The translations under genes were made by a program, and so were the position numbers. The notes beneath the pieces are model-generated. The model worked only from the letters and a program-made list of their open reading frames with translations, did no database searches and was not told the origin of the DNA. DNA of 64,000 nt from Tepidiformaceae bacterium (lineage in GTDB: Bacteria > Chloroflexota > Dehalococcoidia > Tepidiformales > Tepidiformaceae), in assembly GCA_958295975.1 (NCBI GenBank), contig OY282446.1, positions 659,289 to 723,288 of the forward strand, given 5' to 3'. This document shows, one piece after another, positions 1 through 10,058 of the stretch. How positions within the stretch are numbered: the stretch's first letter is position 1; each line of letters opens with the position of its first letter.

Positions 1-2126
<2,126 letters not shown>

Positions 2127-2176
2127 CAATCGAGGCTCGCCTTGGATCTCGCCAGTTCCTCGCTCTTCCGTGCGAA

Positions 2177-2191
2177 GGTCCGCAACGGACC
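2177..2191 (+). other. Small hairpin in the 23S-tRNA spacer
   Basis: A perfect 6-bp stem (GGTCCG/CGGACC) with a CAA loop lies in the spacer of about 70 bp between the 23S 3' end and tRNA-fMet. It may be a processing signal. The spacer is too short for a 5S rRNA gene. Confidence 0.4.
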
Positions 2192-2196
2192 ATCGG

Positions 2197-2271
<75 letters not shown>

Positions 2272-2278
2272 GAGCGCC

Positions 2279-2310
2279 ACGAAGGGCCTCCCAATCGGGA
2301 GGCCCTTCGT
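2279..2310. terminator. Long perfect hairpin between tRNA-fMet and ppk2
   Basis: Two 14-bp arms (2279-2292 and 2297-2310) pair perfectly around an AATC loop. The hairpin starts 8 bp after the tRNA CCA and its last base is the last base of the stop codon of the opposing kinase gene, so it can serve both strands. There is no T tract, so it is either a factor-assisted or non-canonical terminator. Confidence 0.7.
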
Positions 2311-3206
2311 CATGCCCCCGCGTCCGCCTCCCGCAGCTCCGCGGCGAGCAGGGCGCGGATGCGCTCCTCCTCGCCGGGGGCGATCGGGGGCGCGAGCGGA
2401 TGGCTCGGATCGAGGGCGCGCAGGGCATCCACCACGACGCCCGCGACGGCGCGCCGCATGAACGGCTTGTCGTCGGCGGGAATGGCGTACCACGGCGCCC
2501 ACGGGCGGGAGGTGGCGTCGAAGACGGCCTGGTAGGCGTCGAGGTAGGCCTCGTGGTGCTCGCGCTCGCGCACGTCCGCCATTTCGAACTTCCAGTGCTT
2601 CTCCGGCTCGTCGAGGCGCGAGAGCAGCCGCCGCGTCTGCTCGTCCTTCGAGACGTTCAGCCAGAACTTGAGCACGGCGGTGCCGCTGCGCGCGAGGTGC
2701 CGCTCGTGGTCGCGGATGGATTCCAGCCGCCCTTCCCAGAGGGCCTGCGGGCTTTCCGGCCCGGGCAGGCGCTGCGGCTCCAGCAGCTGCGGGTGGACGC
2801 GCACGACGAGCACCTCCTCGTAGTAGCTGCGGTTGAACACGCCCACGTGGCCGCGCTCGGGCAGATGGCGCGCGGTGCGCCAGAGGAAGTCGTGCTGCAG
2901 CTCCAGCGAGGAGGGCCGCCCGAAGGGGGTGACATGCACGCCCGCGGGATTCACGCCGCGCAGGACGGCGCGGATGGTGCTGTCCTTGCCCGCCGCGTCC
3001 AGCGCCTGGAAGACGAGCAGCAGGGCGTGGCGGTCCTCGCCGTAGAGCTTGCGCTGGAGGTCGTCGAACTCCCGCACGAGGGCCCGCAGCTCCTTCCGCA
3101 GCCGTTTGGCCGGGGGAGCGTCCGCGGGCGGGGCGGTGGGGGCGGCGCGCACGTCGAAGCCGCCGTCGAAGGGCACGGTCCAGGGGCTCGCGGGCGGGAT
3201 GAACAT
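2310..3206 (-). CDS. Polyphosphate kinase 2 family protein (polyphosphate:nucleotide phosphotransferase)
   Basis: The 298-residue protein belongs to the PPK2 family, which transfers phosphate between polyphosphate and nucleotides in the cytoplasm. The P-loop-like Walker A (LDAAGKDST) is near residue 70, and the lid/Walker B segment (GVFNRSYYEEVLVVR) is near residue 120. The PEKHWKF segment near residue 205 resembles the TIGR03709 subgroup, whose characterised members use AMP/ADP. The start is chosen because GCGGAGG lies 7 nt upstream of the ATG; the frame stays open far upstream, inside the neighbouring hydrolase gene. It is the last gene of a minus-strand operon, about 20 bp after the hydrolase stop. 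Confidence 0.92.
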   Translation of the reverse strand: MFIPPASPWTVPFDGGFDVRAAPTAPPADAPPAKRLRKELRALVREFDDLQRKLYGEDRHALLLVFQALDAAGKDSTIRAVLRGVNPAGVHVTPFGRPSSLELQHDFLWRTARHLPERGHVGVFNRSYYEEVLVVRVHPQLLEPQRLPGPESPQALWEGRLESIRDHERHLARSGTAVLKFWLNVSKDEQTRRLLSRLDEPEKHWKFEMADVREREHHEAYLDAYQAVFDATSRPWAPWYAIPADDKPFMRRAVAGVVVDALRALDPSHPLAPPIAPGEEERIRALLAAELREADAGA

Positions 3207-3226
3207 GGGCGCCTCCGCGCCCAAGC

Positions 3227-5014
3227 CTACGCGCCGCGCGGCGGGAGCGGCGCAGCCAGGGCCCGTTCCACCACGGGAAGGGTGAGGCTCGACGGACGGC
3301 GCTCGTCGTGGAACACCTGCTGCACGGCCACGCGCAGGTCGTCCGGACCGGCGAATTCGGGCCGCACGGTCGAGTTCGCGTTGCGGCTGAAGCGGGGGAA
3401 GCTGCTGCTGCTGATCTCGAGCCGCAGGGAGTGGCCCCGTTCGAAGGTGTAGGCGACGTCCCACAGGTCGATGGTGAGGCTGGCGACGACGCCGGGCTCC
3501 AGGAACCGCGGCGACTCGAAGGAGTCGCGGAAGCGGGCGCGCTGGATGCCGTCGGCGACGATGGCGCAGTAGCCCCCCGGCTCCACGTCGACGAGCTTGC
3601 CCGTGAAGTCGGTGTCCGGCGCGCTGCTGGCGATCCACAGCTCGACGGCGACGTTGCCGGCGATGGTGAGGGGCTCCAGCAGGCGGGCGGAGGTGTAGAC
3701 GAGCACGTCGTCGCGGGTCTCGACCTCCGCCTGATCGCGCACGCCGCCCGGCCCCGTGACCGTCGCGAACGTGCGCCCGCCGATCGTCGGGACCGGATCG
3801 CGGGGGTCGTAGCGGTAGCTGTCGGGCGGCCCGGCCCGTGGCGGCTCGGTCGACAGCACGCCGTCGCCGAAGCGCGAGTTGGCGCGGCCGCCGCCATGCA
3901 GGTAGTAGCGCGCGGGCGAGCTGGGCGGCGGCCAGGCGTCGGCCTCCCGCCAGGCGTTCTCGCCGCCCATCAGGAAGTAGCGGGCGCGCGGCTGCGCCAT
4001 GAGGGGCGTGTCCTCGTCCCTGAGCCAGTGGTCGAACCACTGGAGCAGCAGATCGCTGACCACGGCCACCCCGCTCAGCGCGCGCGCGCCGAATTCGCGG
4101 TCGCCCGCGCGCGACAGGTTGTAGCCCATGTAGGAGTTGTGGTCCCACGGACCGACGATGAAGCGGTGGCTCTCGCGCACGCGCGCGTCGGGATGCCGCT
4201 GCAGGCTCTGGTTGAGGTCGAGGTGCCCCTTCAGGAACTGGTCGTACCAGCCCGCGATGTGCATCACCGGCGCGCGTATCTCGTCGGCGCGGGCGGCGAC
4301 GTCCAGCCGCTTCCAGTAGTCGTCGTAGGCGTCGTGGTCGATGAATTCATGCCAGTAGGGAAGGATGTCCCGTTCGCGCAGCACGGGCGCCTCGCTGAGG
4401 GGCAGGGTGCGCAGAAACGCGGCGCGGTCGGCGGCGCACTCCGCCATCTGCCGGCGCAGCTCGCGCTGGCGGTCGCGGTCCACCCCCAGGCGCGCCATGG
4501 CGGGCAGGGCGCGGCCCTGCGTGTAGCCGAGGTTGAAGCCGAGTTCGAGCGCGCCCCCGCTGTAGACCCAGCCCTGGTAGAGGTTGGCGGCGGTCAGGTA
4601 GGCCATGGCCGCCTCGAGGTGGGGCGGGGCGGCGACGGCGGCCTGCAGGCAGGTCACGCCCATGTAGGAGGAGCCGTAGATGCCGACCCTGCCGGTGCTC
4701 CAGGGCTGGGCGGCGGCCCACTCGACGGTGTCGTAGCCGTCCGGCCCCTCGTCCGCGTAGAGCGTCATCACGCCCTCGGACTGGAAGCAGCCGCGGCAGT
4801 CCTGCACGACCACCGCGTAGCCGTGTTCGGCGGCGACGATGGGGTTGACCATCTGGCTGCCGACGTTCTGCGCGATCGACTTGTCGTAGGGGATGCGGTG
4901 CACGAGCACGGGATGGCGCCCGTCGTCGTCGGGACGGTAGACGTCCGCCGCCAGGCGAACGCCGTCGCGCATGGGCGCCATCACGTTTCGTTCGACCAGA
5001 ATGCGGGCGGTCAT
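3227..5014 (-). CDS. CocE/NonD family hydrolase (X-Pro dipeptidyl-peptidase S15-like)
   Basis: The 595-residue protein has the layout of CocE/NonD and X-Pro dipeptidyl peptidases: an alpha/beta-hydrolase domain from about residue 10 to 330 and a C-terminal jelly-roll domain. The nucleophile elbow is GSSYMG near residue 115. Likely acid and base residues are in the GWYDQF and GPWDHNS segments. There is no signal peptide, so it is probably cytoplasmic. Family members cleave esters, acyl amides or N-terminal dipeptides; the substrate cannot be read from the sequence. Its ATG overlaps the stop codon of the upstream SDR gene (TGATG), which suggests coupled translation. Confidence 0.9.
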   Translation of the reverse strand: MTARILVERNVMAPMRDGVRLAADVYRPDDDGRHPVLVHRIPYDKSIAQNVGSQMVNPIVAAEHGYAVVVQDCRGCFQSEGVMTLYADEGPDGYDTVEWAAAQPWSTGRVGIYGSSYMGVTCLQAAVAAPPHLEAAMAYLTAANLYQGWVYSGGALELGFNLGYTQGRALPAMARLGVDRDRQRELRRQMAECAADRAAFLRTLPLSEAPVLRERDILPYWHEFIDHDAYDDYWKRLDVAARADEIRAPVMHIAGWYDQFLKGHLDLNQSLQRHPDARVRESHRFIVGPWDHNSYMGYNLSRAGDREFGARALSGVAVVSDLLLQWFDHWLRDEDTPLMAQPRARYFLMGGENAWREADAWPPPSSPARYYLHGGGRANSRFGDGVLSTEPPRAGPPDSYRYDPRDPVPTIGGRTFATVTGPGGVRDQAEVETRDDVLVYTSARLLEPLTIAGNVAVELWIASSAPDTDFTGKLVDVEPGGYCAIVADGIQRARFRDSFESPRFLEPGVVASLTIDLWDVAYTFERGHSLRLEISSSSFPRFSRNANSTVRPEFAGPDDLRVAVQQVFHDERRPSSLTLPVVERALAAPLPPRGA

Positions 5015-5760
5015 CAGGCCTGGGTCCCTCCGTCGATGACGAGCTGGACGCCGGTGACGAACGAGGCCTCGTCGGATGCCAGGTAGAGCGCGCCGCGGGC
5101 GATGTCGATGGGCTGGCCGAGGCGGCCAAGCGGGATGCGGGCGGCGATGTCGAGGTGCTTGCCGCCGGTGCCCTCGCGCAGCATGGGGGTGTCGATGGAG
5201 CCGGGGTGGATGATGTTCACGCGAATGCCCTCGGCGGCGTACTGCACGGCGGCGGAGCGCGTGAGCACGACCAGCGCGGCCTTGGCCGCGGAGTAGGCGG
5301 CGCTGCTGGCGGCCCCGTGCATGGCGAGCGTGGAGCCGACGTTGACGATGGCGCCGCCCCCGGCGCGGCGCATCTCCGGGATCGCGGCCTGCATGCCCAG
5401 CAGGGTGGCCTTCGCGTTGACGTTGAGCAGGTCGTCCCAGTTTTCGGAGGTGATGTCCTCGATGCCGCCCTCACCCCGCCAGATGGCGGCGTTGTTGACG
5501 AGCACGTCGAGCTTGCCGAAGCCGGCGACGGCGTCCGCCACCGCGGCCTTCCAGGCGTCGGGGCTGGTCACGTCCAGCTGGACGAACGCGGCATTCCCGC
5601 CCGACTCCGCGATCTCCGCCGCCACCTTCGTGCCCTCGGCCTCGCGCACGTCGGCGAGCACGACGGCGGCGCCCTCGGCGCTGAAGAGCCGGGCCTCGGC
5701 CTCTCCCTGCCCGCGCGCCGCGCCCGTGACGAGCGCCACCTTTCCGTCCAGCCTCCCCAT
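5014..5760 (-). CDS. Short-chain dehydrogenase/reductase (classical SDR)
   Basis: The 248-residue NAD(P)-dependent oxidoreductase shows the cofactor motif TGAARGQG near residue 13, the NNAA motif near residue 87, the catalytic Ser in VNVGSTLA, and the YSAAK active-site pair near residue 153. The C-terminal segment ending VIDGGTQA is typical of glucose/3-oxoacyl-ACP-type SDRs. The start is the ATG at 5760, preceded by GGAGGG; a longer reading to 5799 lacks such a site. It is the first gene of the SDR-hydrolase-PPK2 operon and diverges from the gene at 5862. The substrate is unknown. Confidence 0.93.
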   Translation of the reverse strand: MGRLDGKVALVTGAARGQGEAEARLFSAEGAAVVLADVREAEGTKVAAEIAESGGNAAFVQLDVTSPDAWKAAVADAVAGFGKLDVLVNNAAIWRGEGGIEDITSENWDDLLNVNAKATLLGMQAAIPEMRRAGGGAIVNVGSTLAMHGAASSAAYSAAKAALVVLTRSAAVQYAAEGIRVNIIHPGSIDTPMLREGTGGKHLDIAARIPLGRLGQPIDIARGALYLASDEASFVTGVQLVIDGGTQA

Positions 5761-5861
5761 GCCGCCCTCCAGACGCCAGTCCGGCAAGCATCCAGCCACT
5801 GGCGGGGGTAGCCTAGCACGGGACGGGCGGGCGGGACCGGCGCGCGGCGAAGGAGACTCCG

Positions 5862-6293
5862 ATGACCGAAGCGGGCGTGCCCACGATCTGGCTCGGCGAG
5901 GGGGAGCGTCCGGGCATCCCGGACCTGACGGCCTCGGGCTGGGAGCGGCTGGAGTCGCCCGACTACGCCGTCATCTTCCGCAAGGAGGGGGCATCCTCGT
6001 TCGCCGTGCGCGTGCGCGGGGCCGATGAGACCGACGACGTGCCCGAACGCTGGCGGCGGGTGCACGCCGTGCCCGCGGAGGCCGTGCGCACGACCGCGCG
6101 GCGTTTCGCGGGCCGCGACGCGGTCGAGCACGAGGCCCCCTGCGGGGAGGCGGAGCTGCTGCGGACCGTCGTCGTGCGCACGGAGCGGTTCCTGATCGAC
6201 ATCGGCCAGCTCGCGCCCGCGGGCATCGACCACCGCGCCCAGTTCGAGGCCTTCCTCGCGGGGGTGCGGCTGGAACGCGACGCGGGGGCGTAG
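5862..6293 (+). CDS. Conserved hypothetical protein (143 aa)
   Basis: I do not recognise this small soluble protein. It has no signal peptide, membrane segment or metal-binding cysteine cluster, but two conserved-looking Trp residues near the N terminus (TIWLGEG, SGWERL). The ATG is preceded by GAAGGAG at good spacing, and codon use matches the neighbours. It lies 101 bp from the divergent SDR gene and 100 bp ahead of the transporter start, and may form a transcription unit with it. Confidence 0.75.
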   Translation: MTEAGVPTIWLGEGERPGIPDLTASGWERLESPDYAVIFRKEGASSFAVRVRGADETDDVPERWRRVHAVPAEAVRTTARRFAGRDAVEHEAPCGEAELLRTVVVRTERFLIDIGQLAPAGIDHRAQFEAFLAGVRLERDAGA

Positions 6294-6392
6294 GCGACGC
6301 CGGACGGTGCGCGGCCCGTGCGCGCGCGCGGGTTCGCGGGTATGCTGACGGTCGCGGAAGCGTGGGCGCGGGCCCGCTCCGCAGGTGGGGGA

Positions 6393-7691
6393 ATGGCCGA
6401 ACGGACCGGGCGTCCCCGCCTCAGCCCGCGCACGTTCGCGGCCTTCGACTCGCGCAATTTCCAGCTGCTCTGGGCCAACAACTTCAGCTACGCGCTGGTG
6501 CAGGGCATCCAGCGCCTCACTTTCGTGCTGCTGGCGGGCGACCTGACCCGCAACGAGTTCACGCTCGGCCTCGTGGTCTTCGCGCTCGGCATTCCCGTCT
6601 TCTTCCTGACGCTGCCCGCGGGCGCGTTCACGGACCGCCTCGACCAGCGCCTGCTGCTCTTCGGGAGCCAGCTGCTGGTGCTGGTGGCATCGCTGCTGAC
6701 AGCCATCCTCTTCTGGGCGGATCGCATGAGCGTGCCCATGATGCTGGCGATGGCGATTCTGGTGGGCATCGGCGTGGCGGTGGGACAGCCCGTGCGGCAG
6801 GCGCTGGTGCCCGCCATCGTGCCGCCGGAACGGCTGCTGAACGCGATCTCGCTGAACAGCCTCGGCCAGAACGTCTCACAGGTCGCGGGGCCCGCCATCG
6901 CCGGCTTCGCCATCCTCCTCTGGGGGATCGGCGGAAGCTTCGCCGCGCAGGCGGCGCTCATGGGCGCGGGGCTGATCTTCCTGCTCCCGCTGCGCGTGCC
7001 GCCGGTGGAGCGGGCCGCGCGGGCGGGCGGACGGCAGCTGCGGGAGATACTGGGCGAGATCGGCGACGGCTTCCGCTTCGCGTGGCGGGCGGCGGACGTG
7101 CGCGCCCTCTTCATCCTCCTGCTCGCCACCGCGCTCGTGATCATGGGCACATGGCAAACGCTGTTGCCGCGCGTGGCGGAGGACCAGCTGGGAGCGGACG
7201 ATTTCGAGACCATCATGCTGTTCGCGGGCATGGGCGCGGGCACGATCGTGAGCTCACTCGTTCTCGCCTCCATGCCGCGGCTGCGGAACGCGGGCGGCTG
7301 GTTCACCTGCACGCTCATCACGGGCGGCAGCCTCGCGGTCGGCCTCGGCCTCTCGAACGTCTACGCGCTGACGATGACGCTGATGGTGCTGAGCGGGCTG
7401 AACGCGGGCTTCTTCATGAACCTCAACCTGACGCTCATCCAGTCGCACACGCCCAACGCCATGATGGGCCGCATCATGGCCATCTACACGCTCGTGATGC
7501 TGGGCGGCTCGCCCTTCGGCGCGCTCGTGGCGGGGGGCGGCGCGGCGTGGCTGGACGCGGGCCGCTGGTTCGCCATCTCGGGGGCCGCGACCGCCGCGGT
7601 GGCGGTGATCTTCCTGATCGCGCAGCCCAGCCTGCGGCGCATGCCCTCCTACCCGGAGACGCCCGTGGCGGCGCCGTCCGACGCGGGGTAG
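6393..7691 (+). CDS. MFS transporter (drug/enterobactin exporter-like)
   Basis: The 432-residue protein has about 12 hydrophobic helices and an MFS cytoplasmic loop 2-3 (AGAFTDRLDQR) near residue 70, where the usual basic motif is degenerate. The general appearance is that of the MFS_3/EntS-like exporters. The ATG at 6393 follows GGTGGGGGA. A TATGCT hexamer at about 6341 could be the -10 element, giving a leader of about 40 nt; this argues against starting at the ATG it contains. The transported substrate is unknown. Confidence 0.9.
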   Translation: MAERTGRPRLSPRTFAAFDSRNFQLLWANNFSYALVQGIQRLTFVLLAGDLTRNEFTLGLVVFALGIPVFFLTLPAGAFTDRLDQRLLLFGSQLLVLVASLLTAILFWADRMSVPMMLAMAILVGIGVAVGQPVRQALVPAIVPPERLLNAISLNSLGQNVSQVAGPAIAGFAILLWGIGGSFAAQAALMGAGLIFLLPLRVPPVERAARAGGRQLREILGEIGDGFRFAWRAADVRALFILLLATALVIMGTWQTLLPRVAEDQLGADDFETIMLFAGMGAGTIVSSLVLASMPRLRNAGGWFTCTLITGGSLAVGLGLSNVYALTMTLMVLSGLNAGFFMNLNLTLIQSHTPNAMMGRIMAIYTLVMLGGSPFGALVAGGGAAWLDAGRWFAISGAATAAVAVIFLIAQPSLRRMPSYPETPVAAPSDAG

Positions 7692-7732
7692 GCTGCGGAA
7701 CGCCGGGCGCGGGCGTCCGGCGGAGGGCGCGC

Positions 7733-8218
7733 ATGGCGAGCGTGGAGGAGCGGCTGGCCGGGCTGGAGGGGCGCGTGGCCACCCTCGAAGCCGAGCGGGG
7801 CGTGACCGCGAACATGTACCGCTACGCCCACAGCATCGACTACGGGCTGGAGGCGGAGTGGGTGGACTGCTTCACGGAGGACGGCGCCTTCGACATGCGC
7901 ACGCGCCCCCGTTTCGGGGCGGGCGAGGGACAGCGGCACGAGGGGCGCGAGGCGCTGGCCGCCTTCATCGCCACGCACACGCGCGCGCCGGAAACGTGGC
8001 ACAAGCACCTCATGGCGCAGCCGCGCATCGCCCTCGACGCGAGCGGCGAACGCGCCAGCGTGGAGAGCTTCTTCCTGCGTCTGGACGAGGACGCGACGGG
8101 CGAGCCCTACGTGCTCGTGTTCGGGCGCTACCGCGACCACGCGCGGCGCTGCGCGGACGGGCTCTGGCGGTTCGAGGAGCGCATCGTGGAGATCGAGGCG
8201 ATCAAGCCGCGCCCTTAA
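7733..8218 (+). CDS. SnoaL-like / nuclear transport factor 2 fold protein
   Basis: The 161-residue protein matches the SnoaL_4-type alpha+beta barrel: a long N-terminal helix (about residues 3-40), then ALAAFIATH, the THKHL-like segment TWHKHLMAQPRI, and a C-terminal sheet ending FEERIVEI. Family members include polyketide cyclases, limonene-epoxide hydrolases and ring-hydroxylating dioxygenase small subunits, so the reaction is open. The start has a CGGAGGG site upstream. Its TAA shares the TTAA tetramer with the stop of the convergent plsY gene. Confidence 0.85.
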   Translation: MASVEERLAGLEGRVATLEAERGVTANMYRYAHSIDYGLEAEWVDCFTEDGAFDMRTRPRFGAGEGQRHEGREALAAFIATHTRAPETWHKHLMAQPRIALDASGERASVESFFLRLDEDATGEPYVLVFGRYRDHARRCADGLWRFEERIVEIEAIKPRP

Positions 8219-8787
8219 CCCGCCCGCCGCGCGCGCAGGCGATCGGCGAGGTCCTTGATCCCGGCGGCGACGAAGAGGGCGGCGGCGAAGAGGAGGCGTC
8301 CGCGGTCGCCGTCGGTGGCGAGCACGACCACGACGAGCGCGATGGCGGCGGCGGCGATGCCCGCGACGGTGCGTCCGCGCGTGAGCGCGACGGCGGCCCC
8401 GCCGCAGACGAACATGGCGAGGCCGGGGAGGGGAAAGAGGCCCCACGCGACGCCGATTGCCGGGGCCGCGCCGCGTCCGCCGGAGAAGCCGAGCCAAGGC
8501 GGGAAGACGTGGCCGAGGACGGCGAGCGCGCCCGCCGCCAGCGCCACCCCCTCGCTTCGCGCGAGGGCGAGGGCGAGCGCGGTGGCGGCGGCGGCCTTGA
8601 AGACGTCGAGCAGGACGGCGGCGACGCCGGGGGCCACGCCCGCGAGCGCCAGCAGGTTGCCCCCGCCGACGTTGCCGTCGCCTGCCGTGCGCAGGTCGAT
8701 GCCGTAGCGGTAGCGGGCGATGAGCCAGGAGAAGGGCACGGAGCCCAGCAGGAAGGCGAGGGCGAGCGCGAGCGCGTCGTTCACCAT
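8215..8787 (-). CDS. plsY: Glycerol-3-phosphate acyltransferase PlsY family
   Basis: The 190-residue integral membrane protein shows the PlsY landmarks: GSVPFSWLIAR at the N terminus, a GNVGGGN loop where PlsY usually has GSGNxGATN, and LGHVFPPWLGFSGGRG in the middle. About five to six membrane helices are predicted by eye. PlsY transfers acyl from acyl-phosphate to glycerol-3-phosphate, the first step of bacterial phospholipid synthesis. The second motif is divergent from the usual consensus, so this may be a second PlsY paralogue rather than the housekeeping copy. The C terminus overlaps the convergent SnoaL-like gene by 4 bp. Confidence 0.85.
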   Translation of the reverse strand: MVNDALALALAFLLGSVPFSWLIARYRYGIDLRTAGDGNVGGGNLLALAGVAPGVAAVLLDVFKAAAATALALALARSEGVALAAGALAVLGHVFPPWLGFSGGRGAAPAIGVAWGLFPLPGLAMFVCGGAAVALTRGRTVAGIAAAAIALVVVVLATDGDRGRLLFAAALFVAAGIKDLADRLRARRAG

Positions 8788-8842
8788 GCCGCCGTGCCGC
8801 CGCCAGCGCCCGTCACGCGGGCATGGTACGCCGTCCGCCCGC

Positions 8843-8875
8843 GTTAACGGGCACTTAAGCAGCGGCGGCTAGCGT
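8843..8875 (+). promoter_or_regulatory. Pho-box-like direct repeat and -10 element upstream of pstS
   Basis: Two AT-rich hexamers, GTTAAC (8843-8848) and CTTAAG (8854-8859), are spaced 11 bp apart in a very GC-rich context. A TANNNT hexamer, TAGCGT (8870-8875), begins 10 bp after the second one. Direct repeats with an 11-bp period placed 10 bp ahead of the -10 element are the layout of PhoB/PhoP-activated promoters. The half-site sequence itself does not match a known consensus. Confidence 0.4.
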
Positions 8876-8932
8876 CCCCGCTACCGACGCCGGCCCGCCG
8901 GGCGGCGAATCTTCAGGGGGCTCGCCAACTCC

Positions 8933-9949
8933 ATGCATCTTCATACCGCCACGTTCCACAGGGGCCAGCGCCGCTGGCTGACGCCGCTGCTCGCCGGGCT
9001 GGCCGCCTTCACGCTGGCGCTGGTCGCGTGCGGCGGCGATTCGGACGATACGCCCGCGCCCGCCGCCAGCACGCCCGCCGCCAGCGCGGACGGCGCCGAC
9101 CGGTACGCGGACCTTTCGGGGGAGGTTCGCATCGACGGCTCCTCCACCGTCTTCCCCATCGCCGAGGCCATGGCCGAGGAGTTCGGCCTCGTCTCCGACG
9201 TGCGCGTCAACGTCGCCTTCTCCGGCACCGGCGGCGGCTTTGAGAAGTTCTGCCGCGGCGAGACCCAGATCTCCGACGCCTCCCGCCCCATCAAGCAGAG
9301 GGAAATCGACGCCTGCGCCGCGAACGGCATCACCGACATCGTCGAACTGCAGGTCGCCATCGACGCCCTCACCGTCATGGTCCACCCCGACAACGACTTC
9401 GTCCGATGCATGACCGTCGATGAGCTCAACCAGGCCTTCCGCGCCGGCGGCGCCACGCGCTGGAACGAAATCCGGCCCGAATGGCCCGACGAGGAGATCG
9501 TGGCCTACTACCCCGGCGCGGACTCCGGCACCTTCGACTACTTCAACGAGGCCATCATCGAGGCGTTCGAGGGCTCCACCCACCGCGGCGACGGCACCCC
9601 CTCGGAGGACGACAACATCCTCACCCTCGGCATCGGGCGCGACCGGAACGCCATCGGCTACTTCGGCTTCGCCTACTTCCTCGAGGCGGCACGGTCGCTG
9701 CAGGCGGTCTCCGTCGATAACGGCGACGGCTGCGTGGCTCCCAGCTTCGAGGCCGCGCTCTCCGGAGAGTACGCGCCGCTCTCGCGCCCGCTCTTCATCT
9801 ACACCCGCGCCAGCCTGCTCGCGGAGCGGCCGGACGTCGCGGGATTCGCGGCCTTCTTCCTCGACAACGTGGACGCCATCGTGCCCGAGGTCGGCTACGT
9901 GACCATGCCCGCCGACCTCCTCGCCGCGCAGAAGGCGAAGCTCAAGTAG
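8933..9949 (+). CDS. pstS: PstS family phosphate-binding lipoprotein
   Basis: The 338-residue protein is a periplasmic-binding-fold phosphate receptor. A signal peptide with a lipobox-like segment (LALVACGG) puts the acylated Cys at about residue 33. A low-complexity Ala/Pro/Ser linker follows, then the PstS domain. Phosphate-binding signatures are IDGSSTVFPI near residue 65, FSGTGGGFEKFC near residue 95, SDASRPIK near residue 114 and GADSGTFDYF near residue 195. No pstC, pstA, pstB or phoU is adjacent. Regulation by phosphate starvation is suggested by the direct repeat upstream. Confidence 0.93.
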   Translation: MHLHTATFHRGQRRWLTPLLAGLAAFTLALVACGGDSDDTPAPAASTPAASADGADRYADLSGEVRIDGSSTVFPIAEAMAEEFGLVSDVRVNVAFSGTGGGFEKFCRGETQISDASRPIKQREIDACAANGITDIVELQVAIDALTVMVHPDNDFVRCMTVDELNQAFRAGGATRWNEIRPEWPDEEIVAYYPGADSGTFDYFNEAIIEAFEGSTHRGDGTPSEDDNILTLGIGRDRNAIGYFGFAYFLEAARSLQAVSVDNGDGCVAPSFEAALSGEYAPLSRPLFIYTRASLLAERPDVAGFAAFFLDNVDAIVPEVGYVTMPADLLAAQKAKLK

Positions 9950-10005
9950 GGGGCGGCGGCGGTCACCAGCGGGCGCGCGGGGAATCGCGTAGGCGGGGAA
10001 GGCCG

Positions 10006-10011
10006 TAAGAT
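10006..10011 (+). promoter_or_regulatory. Candidate -10 element for the CoA-transferase operon
   Basis: TAAGAT is a good TANNNT-type hexamer in the pstS-CoA-transferase gap. It would give a leader of about 40 nt ahead of the ATG at 10059. No clear -35 is seen. Confidence 0.3.
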
Positions 10012-10058
10012 GCGGCGCGCGCCCGCTGGCGGGACGCGAAGGAAACGGAGGGAGACGG

